Shown here piece by piece: positions 42,493 through 51,507 of a stretch of 64,000 bases of DNA (positions are counted from its first letter, which is position 1; each line of letters starts with the position of its first letter). A program made the position numbers and the translations under genes. The DNA is taken from NCBI RefSeq assembly GCF_001273835.1, contig NZ_JHEI01000133.1, positions 124,001 through 188,000 on the forward strand, written 5' to 3'. Under the pieces are notes generated by a model, which searched no databases, was not told where the DNA came from, and saw nothing but the letters and a program-made list of their open reading frames with translations. This stretch comes from Leucobacter celer subsp. astrifaciens. Lineage in GTDB: Bacteria > Actinomycetota > Actinomycetes > Actinomycetales > Microbacteriaceae.

Positions 42493-43580
42493 ACCGGAGC
42501 CCCGGCGACCCCGGCGACCGTGCCGCCCAGGTAGTAGGACGTGAGGTAGATGCCGACCGCGGCCGATGTGAATCGGCGCGCGTGGCGTCCCGTGAATCCC
42601 GTGGCGCAGGACTGCCCGGCGAACACCGCGATGCACGAGCAGGCCAGCCCGGCGACGACCGCCGCGGTCGAGGGGATGAGCGTCAGAGCGATGCCGGCCG
42701 CGCCGAGGATCGCGGCGAGCCAGAAGGCGGTCAGCGTTCCGAACCGCTGCACCGCGGCGCCGACGAAGGGCGTCAGCACGGCGGGGGCCAGGAAGACGAC
42801 GAACACCAGGCCCACCTGCATCGCCGAGAGGCCGAAGGGATCCTCCATCAGATGGAGGGATCCGAAGGTGAAGGAGACGACCTGCTGGAACAGCAGTGCG
42901 GCGCCGACGAAGCACGTGGCGAGCATCCGCCAATCGCGCAGGTGGGCCCCGGCCCCGCGCAATCCCGACAGCAGCGAGTCCGACGGCGTGAAGCGGGACT
43001 CGCGGGGGAGCCACAGCCAGGTCGCGATCAGCACGGCGGCGAGCAGCGCCGAGGCGAAGACGAAGGTGAGGCGCCAGCTCCCGAAGGCGTCGAGCACCGC
43101 ACCCGAGAGGAGACGTCCCGCGAAGCCGCCGAAGGCGGTGCCGGCGACGTAGACCCCGTTCAGAGCTGAGGTCTTCGCGGGCTCTGTCTCCTCCGCGACG
43201 TAGGCGATGGCGACGGCGAACACGAACGGCGTCGCGAGGCCCTGCACCACGCGGAAGGCGAGCAGCCACGCGAATCCGGGTGCGATCGCGCAGCACAGCG
43301 TGGCGACGGCCATGGCGGCGATGGCCGCGAGCATCACCCGCTTCCGCCCGAGCCGATCCGATATCGAACCCGCCACGGGGGCGAGGATCGCGACGCCCAG
43401 CGTCGTGGCGCTGATCGTCCACGCGGCCGAAGCGCCGTCCACCCGAGCCCATCCGGACAGCTCGGTCAGGATGGGCTGGGTGGAGTAGAGGTTGAGCAGG
43501 GCGGCGGTTCCGAGTAGGAACACCGCGATCCAGGGTCCCGGCCGACGCAGGGTCTCACCGGTCAGCGCACCGACGGCCAT
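42378..43580 (-). CDS. MFS transporter (YnfM-like, 12 TM)
   Basis: 400 residues. It opens with TM1 WIAVFLLGTAALLNLYSTQP, then the A-motif GSISDRLGRKRVML, and RVVQGLATPFVFAVAIAYVA. The second half contains TSYYLGGTVAGVAGAPVY, similar to YnfM/arabinose-efflux proteins. ATG 43580 is 7 bases after the tartrate dehydrogenase stop, so it is read with that gene. Its last 115 bases overlap the convergent glycerate kinase frame. Substrate unknown; uptake of a hydroxy acid or export are both possible. Confidence 0.85.
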   Translation of the reverse strand: MAVGALTGETLRRPGPWIAVFLLGTAALLNLYSTQPILTELSGWARVDGASAAWTISATTLGVAILAPVAGSISDRLGRKRVMLAAIAAMAVATLCCAIAPGFAWLLAFRVVQGLATPFVFAVAIAYVAEETEPAKTSALNGVYVAGTAFGGFAGRLLSGAVLDAFGSWRLTFVFASALLAAVLIATWLWLPRESRFTPSDSLLSGLRGAGAHLRDWRMLATCFVGAALLFQQVVSFTFGSLHLMEDPFGLSAMQVGLVFVVFLAPAVLTPFVGAAVQRFGTLTAFWLAAILGAAGIALTLIPSTAAVVAGLACSCIAVFAGQSCATGFTGRHARRFTSAAVGIYLTSYYLGGTVAGVAGAPVYSSFGWPGSAVLILVVIGASSLAATAAWRGPASTPAS

Positions 43581-43587
43581 TCCGCGA

Positions 43588-44673
43588 TCAGGCCTGCGCG
43601 ATGCGCGCCGCGATCGCCGCTCCGAGCTCTGCGGTCGTGGCCTGGCCGCCGAGATCGGGGGTTAGCGTCCCGCGCTCGGCCCCGGTCTCGAGCACGTGCT
43701 CGATGGCGGCGAGGATCGCGGCTCCCGCCTCGGCCTCGCCGAAATGCTCGAGCATCATCGCGCCCGACCAGATCTGGCCGATCGGGTTCGCGATACCCTG
43801 CCCCGCGATGTCGGGCGCCGATCCGTGCACCGGTTCGAAGAGGCTCGGGAAATCGCCCTCGGGGTTGATGTTCGCGCTCGGGGCCACGCCGATCGTGCCG
43901 GTGCAGGCCGGTCCGAGGTCGGACAGGATGTCGCCGAACAGGTTGCTCGCGACGACCACGTCGAACCAGTCGGGGTGCAGCACGAAGTTGGCCGTGAGGA
44001 TGTCGATGTGGAACTGGTCCTGCCGCACCTCGGGGAAGCGCTCGGCCGCTACTCTCACCCGCTCGTCCCAGTACGGCATCGAGATCGAGATGCCGTTGCT
44101 CTTCGTCGCCGAGGTGAGGTGCTTCCCGGGTCGTCTGGCCGCGAGCTCGAACGCGTAGTTCAGCACACGATCGACGCCCACCCGGGTCATCACGGTCTCC
44201 TGGAGCACCAGCTCCCGGTCGGTCCCCTCGAACATGCGGCCGCCGATCGACGAGTACTCGCCCTCGGTGTTCTCGCGCACGACGTAGAAGTCGACGTCGC
44301 CGGGCTCGCGGCCCGCGAGGGGGCTCTTGACGCCGGGAAGCAGGCGGCAGGGGCGCAGATTGATGTACTGGTCGAACGAGCGCCGGAACTGCAGCAGACT
44401 GCCCCAGAGCGACACGTGATCCGGCACCACCTCCGGCCAGCCGACCGCGCCGAAGAAGATCGCGTCGAACGGGCGGAGCTGCTCGAACCAGTCCTCCGGG
44501 AGCATCGTGCCGTGCTCGAGGTAGTAGTCCGCGCTGGCGAAGTCGAAGTGCGTGAACTCGAGCGCGAGGTCGAAGCGCGCTGCCGCGGCCTCCAGGGCGC
44601 GCAGGCCCTCGGGCATGACCTCCTTGCCGATGCCGTCTCCGGCGATCACGGCGATGCGTGTGAACGTGGTCAT
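43588..44673 (-). CDS. Tartrate dehydrogenase / D-malate dehydrogenase (decarboxylating)
   Basis: 361 residues of the isocitrate/isopropylmalate dehydrogenase family, TtuC/DmlA branch: AVIAGDGIGKEVMPEG, then SLWGSLLQFRRSFDQYINLR, VRENTEGEYSSIGGR, FHIDILTANFVLHPDWFDV and ASNLFGDILSDLGPA (metal-binding Asp). Acts on tartrate or D-malate with NAD and Mn/Mg; the tartrate enzyme can yield D-glycerate. ATG 44673 follows AGAAGGAAG. It lies 112 bases after the peptide-importer ATPase and directly before the MFS gene. Confidence 0.87.
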   Translation of the reverse strand: MTTFTRIAVIAGDGIGKEVMPEGLRALEAAAARFDLALEFTHFDFASADYYLEHGTMLPEDWFEQLRPFDAIFFGAVGWPEVVPDHVSLWGSLLQFRRSFDQYINLRPCRLLPGVKSPLAGREPGDVDFYVVRENTEGEYSSIGGRMFEGTDRELVLQETVMTRVGVDRVLNYAFELAARRPGKHLTSATKSNGISISMPYWDERVRVAAERFPEVRQDQFHIDILTANFVLHPDWFDVVVASNLFGDILSDLGPACTGTIGVAPSANINPEGDFPSLFEPVHGSAPDIAGQGIANPIGQIWSGAMMLEHFGEAEAGAAILAAIEHVLETGAERGTLTPDLGGQATTAELGAAIAARIAQA

Positions 44674-44785
44674 TCGTGTCTTCCTTCTCTGATGCGTCCG
44701 TGCGTCTCCGATGCGCCTCCGGCGGCGGCGCACGAGGGGTGAGTGCTGGATCGGAGGCGGGGCGATCCCGCCGTGAGCGCGGCAG

Positions 44786-45778
44786 TCAGGGCTGCAGCAT
44801 GTCCCGCACCTCCGGGTAGTGGCAGGCGACTGCGCCGTCGCCGTCGGTGTCGCCGAGCAGCGCCGGCGTCTCCGTCGCGCACAGCTCCGTCGCCTTCCAG
44901 CAGCGGGTCCTGAAGCGGCAGCCGCTGGGCGGGTGGACCGGGCTCGGCACGTCCCCCTGCAGCATGATCCGCTCGCGGCTGCGCTCGAGTCGAGGATCGG
45001 GGATCGGCACCGCGGAGAGCAGCGCCTGCGTGTACGGGTGCCTCGGGCGTGAGAACAGCTCGTTCACCGGGGCCGATTCGACGATGCGGCCGAGGTACAT
45101 CACGGCGACGTGGTCGCTGAGGTGGCGCACGACCGAGAGATCGTGCGCGATGAACACGTAGCTCAAGCCGAGCCTCCGCTGCAGCTCTCGGAGCATGTTG
45201 AGCACCCCCGCCTGCACACTCACGTCGAGGGCGCTGACGGGCTCGTCGAGCACGAGCACCTCCGGCTCCACCGCGAGTGCGCGCGCGATCCCGATGCGCT
45301 GGCGCTGACCGCCCGAGAACTCGTGCGGGTACCGGCTCGCGTACTCCGGACGGAGCCCGACGATCTCGAGCAGCTCGCGGACGCGCTCCTCCCGCCTCTC
45401 GCGGTGGAGCCCGTGGATCTCCAGCGGTTCGCTGAGGATCGACCGGATCGTCATTCGAGGATCGAGCGAGGCGTAGGGATCCTGGAAGACCATCTGGATC
45501 TTGCGACGGGTCTCGCGCAGCTTCGATCCGGTCGCCTCCTCGATGGGCTCGCCGTCGAGGAGGATGGTGCCGCTGTCGATGTCGTGCAGCCGCACGAGCG
45601 ACCGTCCCAGCGTGCTCTTCCCGCAGCCGGACTCGCCGACGATCCCGAGCGTCGTGCCCCGCTCCAGCTTCAGGCTCACCTCGGAGATCGCGTGCACGGT
45701 TCCCGTGCGCCGGCGGAACACGCCGGTGCGCACCGGATACTCCTTCACCAGATCTGAGACTTCGAGTGCGTAGCTCAT
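44786..45778 (-). CDS. Oligopeptide/dipeptide ABC transporter ATP-binding protein (DppF/OppF type)
   Basis: 330 residues. Walker [10 protein letters not shown], signature [15 protein letters not shown], Walker [13 protein letters not shown], plus the C-terminal oligopeptide domain with the [11 protein letters not shown]ys cluster, which may bind Fe-S or metal. It starts inside the stop of the DppD-type gene (4-base overlap). Fifth and last gene of the importer. Confidence 0.92.
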   Translation of the reverse strand: MSYALEVSDLVKEYPVRTGVFRRRTGTVHAISEVSLKLERGTTLGIVGESGCGKSTLGRSLVRLHDIDSGTILLDGEPIEEATGSKLRETRRKIQMVFQDPYASLDPRMTIRSILSEPLEIHGLHRERREERVRELLEIVGLRPEYASRYPHEFSGGQRQRIGIARALAVEPEVLVLDEPVSALDVSVQAGVLNMLRELQRRLGLSYVFIAHDLSVVRHLSDHVAVMYLGRIVESAPVNELFSRPRHPYTQALLSAVPIPDPRLERSRERIMLQGDVPSPVHPPSGCRFRTRCWKATELCATETPALLGDTDGDGAVACHYPEVRDMLQP

Positions 45779-46788
45779 GATGCACCTCCGTGACGTGCCT
45801 CGCGTACCGCCTCGAGCCGGAGGCAGGCGGCGGAGTGGAGTGGCGAGATCTCGGAGACGGGAATGTCATCCACGTCGCAGAGGCCGGCGACGGCCCAGGC
45901 GCAGCGGGGTGAGAAGCGGCAGCCGGCGGGGAGATCCGTGGGTTTGGGCGGCATCCCCGGGATCGAGAACAGCTCCGAGCCGGTCTGCTGGTCGACGCGC
46001 GGCATGGAGTCGAGCAGCCCGATCGTGTAGGGATGGGCCGTCTCGTAGAAGATCGGTTCGACCGGCGCCTGCTCCACCATCTTGCCCGCGTACATCACGA
46101 GCACCCGGTCGGCGAGTCCGGCCACGACTCCGAGGTCGTGCGTGATCAAGAGCATGGCCGATCCCGTGCGCTCCTGGATGCGCCGCAGCACATCGAGCAC
46201 CTGGGCCTGCACCGTGACGTCGAGAGCCGTCGTGGGTTCGTCGGCGATCAGCACGTCGGGGTCGTTCGCGATGCTCATCGCGATCATGATGCGCTGGCGC
46301 ATGCCGCCCGAGAACTCGTGCGGGAACTGGTCGACGCGCTGCTCGGGGGAGGGGATGCCGACGGTGTCGAGCAACTCGACGGCGCGTGCCCGGAGCCGGG
46401 ATCTGCTCGCGCGTCCGTCGTGCACGCGCACCGCCTCCATCAGCTGCTCGCCGACGGTGTGCACCGGGTTGAGCGCGGCGAGCGCGTCCTGGAAAATCAT
46501 GGCGATGCGTCGGCCGCGAAGCGTCTGCAGATCGTGCTCGCTCTTGCCGAGCAGCTCCTCGCCCCGCAGGCGGATGGAGCCGGAGACCTGGGCGGCTTTG
46601 GGCAGCAGGCCCATGACCGCCATCGAGGTGACGCTCTTGCCGGATCCGGATTCCCCGACGACGCCGAGGGTCTCGCCGGGCAGCAGCTGGAAGCTCAGGC
46701 CGTCGACGGAGGTGACGAGGCCCGAGTCGCTGCGGAACCGCACACGGAGGTCTTCGACCTCGAGCACGGGAGCCGGGGTATCTGACAT
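45775..46788 (-). CDS. Oligopeptide/dipeptide ABC transporter ATP-binding protein (DppD/OppD type)
   Basis: 337 residues. Walker [17 protein letters not shown], signature [16 protein letters not shown], Walker [13 protein letters not shown], and C-terminal [16 protein letters not shown] motif, typical of OppD. It is 15 bases after the permease gene and overlaps the next ATPase. With its partner it forms the ATPase heterodimer. Confidence 0.92.
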   Translation of the reverse strand: MSDTPAPVLEVEDLRVRFRSDSGLVTSVDGLSFQLLPGETLGVVGESGSGKSVTSMAVMGLLPKAAQVSGSIRLRGEELLGKSEHDLQTLRGRRIAMIFQDALAALNPVHTVGEQLMEAVRVHDGRASRSRLRARAVELLDTVGIPSPEQRVDQFPHEFSGGMRQRIMIAMSIANDPDVLIADEPTTALDVTVQAQVLDVLRRIQERTGSAMLLITHDLGVVAGLADRVLVMYAGKMVEQAPVEPIFYETAHPYTIGLLDSMPRVDQQTGSELFSIPGMPPKPTDLPAGCRFSPRCAWAVAGLCDVDDIPVSEISPLHSAACLRLEAVREARHGGAS

Positions 46789-46803
46789 GCGAATCGTCCT
46801 TCC

Positions 46804-47694
46804 TCAGTGCTTCGCGTGGGGGTCGAAGGCGTCGCGAAGACCGTCGCCGATGAAGTTCACGGCGAGCACGGTCACCAGGATGAACACGCCGGGGAAGATC
46901 AGCAGGTGCATCGCCGGAGTGCCCAGGAGGCCCGAGGCCTGGCTCAGCATGTTGCCCCAGCTCGACTCGGGCGGCTGCACCCCGAACCCGAGGAAGCTCA
47001 GCGTGGATTCGGTGATGATCGCCGCGGCCACCGCGAGCGAGACGTTGACGGCGATCACGCCCGCGAGATTCGGCACCATGTGCTTGATCAGGATGCGCGG
47101 GGTCGACGCGCCGAGCACGATGGCGGCATCGACGAACTCCTTCTCCCGGAGCGAGAGCACCTGCGAACGCGCGACGCGGGCGATCACCGTCCATCCGAGC
47201 GCGCTCAACACGAAGACGATCGTGATGGGCGAGGATCCGAGGCCGCGCAGCGCGAGCGCGAGCACGGCGATCGCGGGCACGATCAGGAAGAGATCGACCA
47301 GTCGCATGATGACCTCGTCCGCCCAACCGCCGAGGTAGCCGGCGAGCGAACCGAGCACCACGCCGACGAGGGTCGACAGGACGCCGACGCCGAGCCCGAC
47401 CGAAAGCGACACCCGCCCGGCGAACAGCAGGCGGCTCAGGAAGTCCCGCCCGAGATCGTCGGTGCCGAGCCAGTGCTCTGCGCTCGGCCCGGTGGCGCCG
47501 AGCAGCAGGTCCTGCTGGTTGTCGCTGTACGGGGCGATCCAGGGAGCGCCGTAGCAGAGCACGGCGAGGAGCGCGATCACGACGAGCCCGGTGACGGCGA
47601 GGCGGTGCCTGAAGAAGCGCCGGCGGGTGAGCGCCCACTGGGACCGCGAGGTCTCGGCGGCGATGGGAATCACTGTGGTGCGCGGTCTGATCAT
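46804..47694 (-). CDS. Oligopeptide/dipeptide ABC transporter permease (DppC type)
   Basis: 296 residues. N-terminal cytoplasmic tail then TM1 (RLAVTGLVVIALLAVLC), the DppC-type HWLGTDDLGRDFLSRLLFAG signature, and the EAA-like loop. GFGVQPPESSWGNML and the C-terminal IFPGVFILVTVLAVNFIGDG close the family pattern. Overlaps the DppB-type gene by 4 bases. Confidence 0.92.
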   Translation of the reverse strand: MIRPRTTVIPIAAETSRSQWALTRRRFFRHRLAVTGLVVIALLAVLCYGAPWIAPYSDNQQDLLLGATGPSAEHWLGTDDLGRDFLSRLLFAGRVSLSVGLGVGVLSTLVGVVLGSLAGYLGGWADEVIMRLVDLFLIVPAIAVLALALRGLGSSPITIVFVLSALGWTVIARVARSQVLSLREKEFVDAAIVLGASTPRILIKHMVPNLAGVIAVNVSLAVAAAIITESTLSFLGFGVQPPESSWGNMLSQASGLLGTPAMHLLIFPGVFILVTVLAVNFIGDGLRDAFDPHAKH

Positions 47695-48659
47695 CGGAGC
47701 TTCACTCTCGGGTCGAGGAATGCGTAGCTGAGGTCGGCCAGCAGATTGAACAGGATGATGGCGAGCGCGACCACCGCCATCCAGGGGAGCAGCACGTACA
47801 CGTCACCCGCGAGGAGCGAGTCGAGCAGCAGCTTTCCCATGCCGGGGATGGAGAAGATCTGCTCCGTCACCACGAGGCCGCCGAAGAGCACACCGGCGTC
47901 GAGCAGCACGACGGTGATGAACGGAGCGAGCGAGTTGCGCAGCGCATGACGCATGATCACCTGCCTGCGCGGGACGCCCTTCGCGCGTGCGGTGCGCACG
48001 TAGTCGCTCGAGAGCGCGTCGAGCATGGATGCACGGCCGAAGCGACTCCAGCTGGCGATGAGCGTGATCGACAGGGTGGCCACCGGCAGCACGAGGTGTC
48101 TCAGGTAGTCGAGATTCAATCCGGATTCTCCGACCGAGTGCAGGCCGACGAAGTAGAGCGGTGGTTCGCTCGCGCCCAGCGACTGCACCGGCCAGACGCC
48201 GAAGATCTGGATCAGCAGCAGGCCGAACCAGAATGCTGGAAGCGCGATGCCGAGGTAGGAGGCTCCGGTGAGCACGTAGTCGCCCAGCCGGTACTGGTTC
48301 ACCGCCGAGTAGGTGCCCACCGCGAGCGCGATGAGCGATCCGATCAGGATGCCCCAGAATATGAGCTGCACCGTGGGCCAGGCGGCATTGCCGATCATCT
48401 GCATGACGTCGCCGCCGGTGCGGGTGCTGACGCCCCAGCTGCCGGAGACGAGGCCGCCCAGCCAGAGGAAGTACTGCTCGGGGATGGAGCGGTCGAGTCC
48501 CAGCCGTTCGATCTCCCGCGCGACCACCGTCGGATCCTGCGATTGACGCAGCTTGGCGAGCGGGTCGAATGCGAGGCGCACGGCCCAGAAGAGCAGGAAC
48601 GAACCGACGAGGACGACCGGGACCGAGTAGAGGAGGCGACGCAGTGCGTATGCGATCAT
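47691..48659 (-). CDS. Oligopeptide/dipeptide ABC transporter permease (DppB type)
   Basis: 322 residues. MIAYALRRLLYSVPVVLVGS is the classic DppB opening; RFGRASMLDALSSDYVRTAR and AKGVPRRQVIMRHALRN give the EAA loop that contacts the ATPases. VVTEQIFSIPGMGKLLLD follows. It sits 43 bases after the binding-protein gene and pairs with the DppC-type protein. Confidence 0.92.
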   Translation of the reverse strand: MIAYALRRLLYSVPVVLVGSFLLFWAVRLAFDPLAKLRQSQDPTVVAREIERLGLDRSIPEQYFLWLGGLVSGSWGVSTRTGGDVMQMIGNAAWPTVQLIFWGILIGSLIALAVGTYSAVNQYRLGDYVLTGASYLGIALPAFWFGLLLIQIFGVWPVQSLGASEPPLYFVGLHSVGESGLNLDYLRHLVLPVATLSITLIASWSRFGRASMLDALSSDYVRTARAKGVPRRQVIMRHALRNSLAPFITVVLLDAGVLFGGLVVTEQIFSIPGMGKLLLDSLLAGDVYVLLPWMAVVALAIILFNLLADLSYAFLDPRVKLR

Positions 48660-48702
48660 GGCTCTGCGTCACCTCCTCGGCTCTGCACCGCTCGGCTGCG
48701 AG

Positions 48703-50394
48703 TCAGCCAACGGTCCATTTCTCCAGGTTCCAGAACGGTCCCTCAGACGGGTTGATCTGGAGGGGGCCGCCGATCCTGTCATTGGTCATGAGGATATTCG
48801 GCACGGTGGCGACGGGGATGCCGGGAATGTTCTCGGCGATCAGCTTCTCCGCGGCGAGCGAGGCCTCCACGCGGGTGTCCCGATCGACGCTCTGCTCGAC
48901 GGTGGCGAGGAGCTCGTCCAGGCCGGGGATGTCGGTGCGCACGAAGTTGATGCCCGAGTAGCCGTTCTGCTCGCTCGGAATCGCGGTGGAGGTGAAGGAG
49001 GCCGCGAGCGTGGGCTCGGGGATCGTGTCGATGATCGTCCAGAGGCCCAGCTCGAAGTCGCCCTGAGGCGCGAGCGTCGAGAAGATCTCCGCACCGGTGG
49101 AGTTCGCGATCGTCATCTTGAAACCGGCCTCTTCGAGCTGCGCCTGCAGCACCTGCTCGGTGAGCTCACGGCGCTTGTTGCCCGCGTGCGAGGTGATGCG
49201 GAACTCGGCGGCCTGACCGGCCTTCTCCCAGACGCCGGAGCCGTTCTTGGCCCAGCCGTCGCCCGTCATGAGCTCGTCGACCTTGTCGAGATCCCGCGTG
49301 TAGCGGGAGAAGTCGTCCGAGGCGAACGAGGAGTTGAGCGGCGACAGGAAGCTCTGCTGCGCCTCGGTGACGCCGAGCTTGCCGTAGAGCCGTTCGACGA
49401 TCGCCGGACGGTCGATCGAGTAGGCCAGCGCCTGACGCGTGACGACGCTGTCGAACGGGAACGCCTCGTTGTTGATCCAGATCGCCTCGAGGTTGCCCGT
49501 ATCCGGGTCGACTTCGATGTTCGTGTTGGGCACGCCGGCCTCGATCTGGCTGAGCGCGTCGAGCTGCGGCGTCGGATACAGTGCCTGCACCTGGCCGCTC
49601 TTGAGCGCCTGGAAAGCGGCCGCGGTGTCGGTGATGAACTGGAAGGTGACCTTCTCGAGCTGCGGCTTCTCGCCCCAGTAGTTCTCGTTCGGCACGAGCG
49701 TGACGGAGGTGCCGCGCACCCACGAGTCGATCTTCCACGGACCGCCCGAGAACTCGTATCCGTCGCTCATGATCGCGGCGCGGTCCTCGCCGTCGAGGAT
49801 ATGGCTGGGCAGCAGGGAGTAGTCGCCGCTGAACAGGCTGCGCCACAGCCCGTACTCCGAACTCATCGTGACCACCGCCGTCTTCTCGTCGGGCGCCTCG
49901 ACGGATTCGATGAGCGAGTATCCGGTCTTGTCGAAGATATCGTCGCCGTCGCGGATCTGCAGCGCGGTGTAGACGAAGTCCTCACCGGAGATCGGTTCCC
50001 CGTCCGACCACACGGCCTCGGGGTTGATGCGATACGTGATGATCTGCTTGCCGTCGGTGAGTTCGACCTCCGGTTCGCCGGCGAGCACGTCGGAGGCGAC
50101 GAGCTGCCAGCCCTCGGCCGTCTCCCTCGTGTCGAACGCGCTCGGCAGTGTCGGCGTGCGCATGGTGTACGAACCCCAGATGTTGCCAGCACAGGTGGCG
50201 ATCCAGTCGGCGCAGTCCGGCTCCTGCTCGGCGCCGATCACGATCTGGCCGCCACTGCCACTGCCGCTACCGCCGTCGGAAGCGGGCTGGCCGGCGCAGC
50301 CGCTGATTCCGAGTGCGAGTACGGCTGCCGCAGGCAGCAATGCTCGCTTCCATCGGGCGAGAGAGGAGCCCGGTGTCCGGGTGAAACTCGTCAT
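48703..50394 (-). CDS. Oligopeptide-type ABC transporter substrate-binding lipoprotein (family 5)
   Basis: 563 residues, normal for family 5. Signal peptide with lipobox LGISGC (Cys about 35), then a Gly/Ser linker. VWSDGEPISGEDFVYTALQI and GGPWKIDSWVRGTSVTLVPN followed by NYWGEKP are the SBP_bac_5 landmarks. GAAGGAAC precedes ATG 50394; a longer open frame upstream crosses the operator. First gene of the importer and divergent from tetR. The ligand may be a peptide or another compound such as a glycoside. Confidence 0.92.
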   Translation of the reverse strand: MTSFTRTPGSSLARWKRALLPAAAVLALGISGCAGQPASDGGSGSGSGGQIVIGAEQEPDCADWIATCAGNIWGSYTMRTPTLPSAFDTRETAEGWQLVASDVLAGEPEVELTDGKQIITYRINPEAVWSDGEPISGEDFVYTALQIRDGDDIFDKTGYSLIESVEAPDEKTAVVTMSSEYGLWRSLFSGDYSLLPSHILDGEDRAAIMSDGYEFSGGPWKIDSWVRGTSVTLVPNENYWGEKPQLEKVTFQFITDTAAAFQALKSGQVQALYPTPQLDALSQIEAGVPNTNIEVDPDTGNLEAIWINNEAFPFDSVVTRQALAYSIDRPAIVERLYGKLGVTEAQQSFLSPLNSSFASDDFSRYTRDLDKVDELMTGDGWAKNGSGVWEKAGQAAEFRITSHAGNKRRELTEQVLQAQLEEAGFKMTIANSTGAEIFSTLAPQGDFELGLWTIIDTIPEPTLAASFTSTAIPSEQNGYSGINFVRTDIPGLDELLATVEQSVDRDTRVEASLAAEKLIAENIPGIPVATVPNILMTNDRIGGPLQINPSEGPFWNLEKWTVG

Positions 50395-50518
50395 TGCAGT
50401 TCCTTCCTTCGGTGAAGACAGTGCGCTTCGGAATCTACGAGCAGGCCGCTTTGCAGGCTCGCAGATCTCACGGTAGCGCCACTCGGCCACGATAGCAATA
50501 CTTATCGTCAATCTCCGT

Positions 50519-50534
50519 GACTATGTAATCGACT
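50519..50534. promoter_or_regulatory. Operator-like sequence shared with 55492-55508 (divergent tetR / importer promoter)
   Basis: GACTATGTAATCGACT lies 62 bases before tetR and 125 before the binding-protein gene. The reverse complement of the 55492-55508 element reads AGTCTATGTAATTGACT, matching at nearly every position. A GATA...TATC pair (about 50491-50506) lies beside it. Confidence 0.6.
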
Positions 50535-50595
50535 TGAAATGTTGAGTTGCGAGATAGGGTGTATTCCACGACCTCTACCACAGGCGAGGAGTCAA

Positions 50596-51339
50596 GTGAC
50601 CAAGCAGAACGCACCGGACGCGACAGAGGCGACCGCCGAGCCTGTCGCGCCCGTCAGGACCCGAAGAAAGCGCGACTCGCTCAATCGCGAGGTGATCCTC
50701 GAAGCCGCCGAGAAGATCGCCGTGCGCGACGGCGTGGAGAGCCTGACCTTCCAAGCGCTCGGCGCAGAACTCAGCGCGCACCCGACTTCGATGTACCGCC
50801 ACTTCCGCGACAAGGACGAGCTCATGCTCGCCCTCATCGACTCGCTGCGGGATCGCTCCTACCTTGGGGCGCTCGTGCCGACCGGCGACTGGCGCGACGA
50901 CCTGCGTCTCGCGGCGAGAGTCGTGCACGAGCACTACCTCCGGTACCCGCTCTTCGCGCAGCTCATGGCAGCGCGCACGACCCGGCGCCCGCGAGAGTTC
51001 GCCAACATGGAGTACATCATGCGGGCGCTGCTCGAGGCCGGCTTCGAGCCGGAGGAGGCGCTGCGCTATCAGCGCGTGTTCGGCAACTACGTGCGAGCCC
51101 TGTCGAGCATCGAGTCCGCGGCCCACGCGCTGCCGGAGGAGGTGCAGCGAGAGGACGACCTGGCCTGGCGCCTGCGCTACGAGCAGCTCGATCCCGAGGA
51201 GTTCCCGGCGATCACCTCGGCGGGCGGACCGCCGCTCCGGATCGGCGACGCGGGCACCTTCGACCTCGGTCTCGAGCTGCTGCTCGAGGGGCTGGAGGCG
51301 CGAGCCGAGGCGGCGAGAGCGCAGCGCGCGACCGGATGA
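50596..51339 (+). CDS. TetR-family transcriptional regulator (C-terminal TetR_C-like)
   Basis: 247 residues. Basic N-terminal tail RTRRKRDSLNREVI, then helix-turn-helix VESLTFQALGAELSAHPTSM and YRHFRDKDELMLALI. The C-terminal domain is the long-helix form seen in TetR_C regulators. GAGGAG precedes GTG 50596; an upstream in-frame ATG at 50539 lies near the operator and is less likely. It probably represses the importer, itself and the hydrolase operon through the shared site. Confidence 0.88.
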   Translation: MTKQNAPDATEATAEPVAPVRTRRKRDSLNREVILEAAEKIAVRDGVESLTFQALGAELSAHPTSMYRHFRDKDELMLALIDSLRDRSYLGALVPTGDWRDDLRLAARVVHEHYLRYPLFAQLMAARTTRRPREFANMEYIMRALLEAGFEPEEALRYQRVFGNYVRALSSIESAAHALPEEVQREDDLAWRLRYEQLDPEEFPAITSAGGPPLRIGDAGTFDLGLELLLEGLEARAEAARAQRATG

Positions 51340-51373
51340 CGGTGGCGCCGGGGCGCCCACCATCTCTCTCGGG

Positions 51374-51434
51374 GAATTCGAGGCCGCTGCGCTGCACTAT
51401 CACCGCAATAGTGCAGCGCAGCGGCCTCGAATTC
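51374..51434. terminator. Exceptionally long perfect hairpin (27-bp stem, 7-base loop)
   Basis: The arm 51374-51400 and its exact reverse complement 51408-51434 flank the loop caccgca, with GAATTC at both outer ends; the pairing continues with CTCTC/GAGAG after a 3-base bulge. It lies between the convergent tetR and S9 peptidase genes and is most likely a bidirectional terminator, though no T-run follows. Confidence 0.6.
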
Positions 51435-51507
51435 GAGAGCGGGGTGAGCGGGGAGCCCCGCGGTGAGACGCGCGCCCGCGACCATCCCCGGTACCGGTGA
51501 ATCCAGG

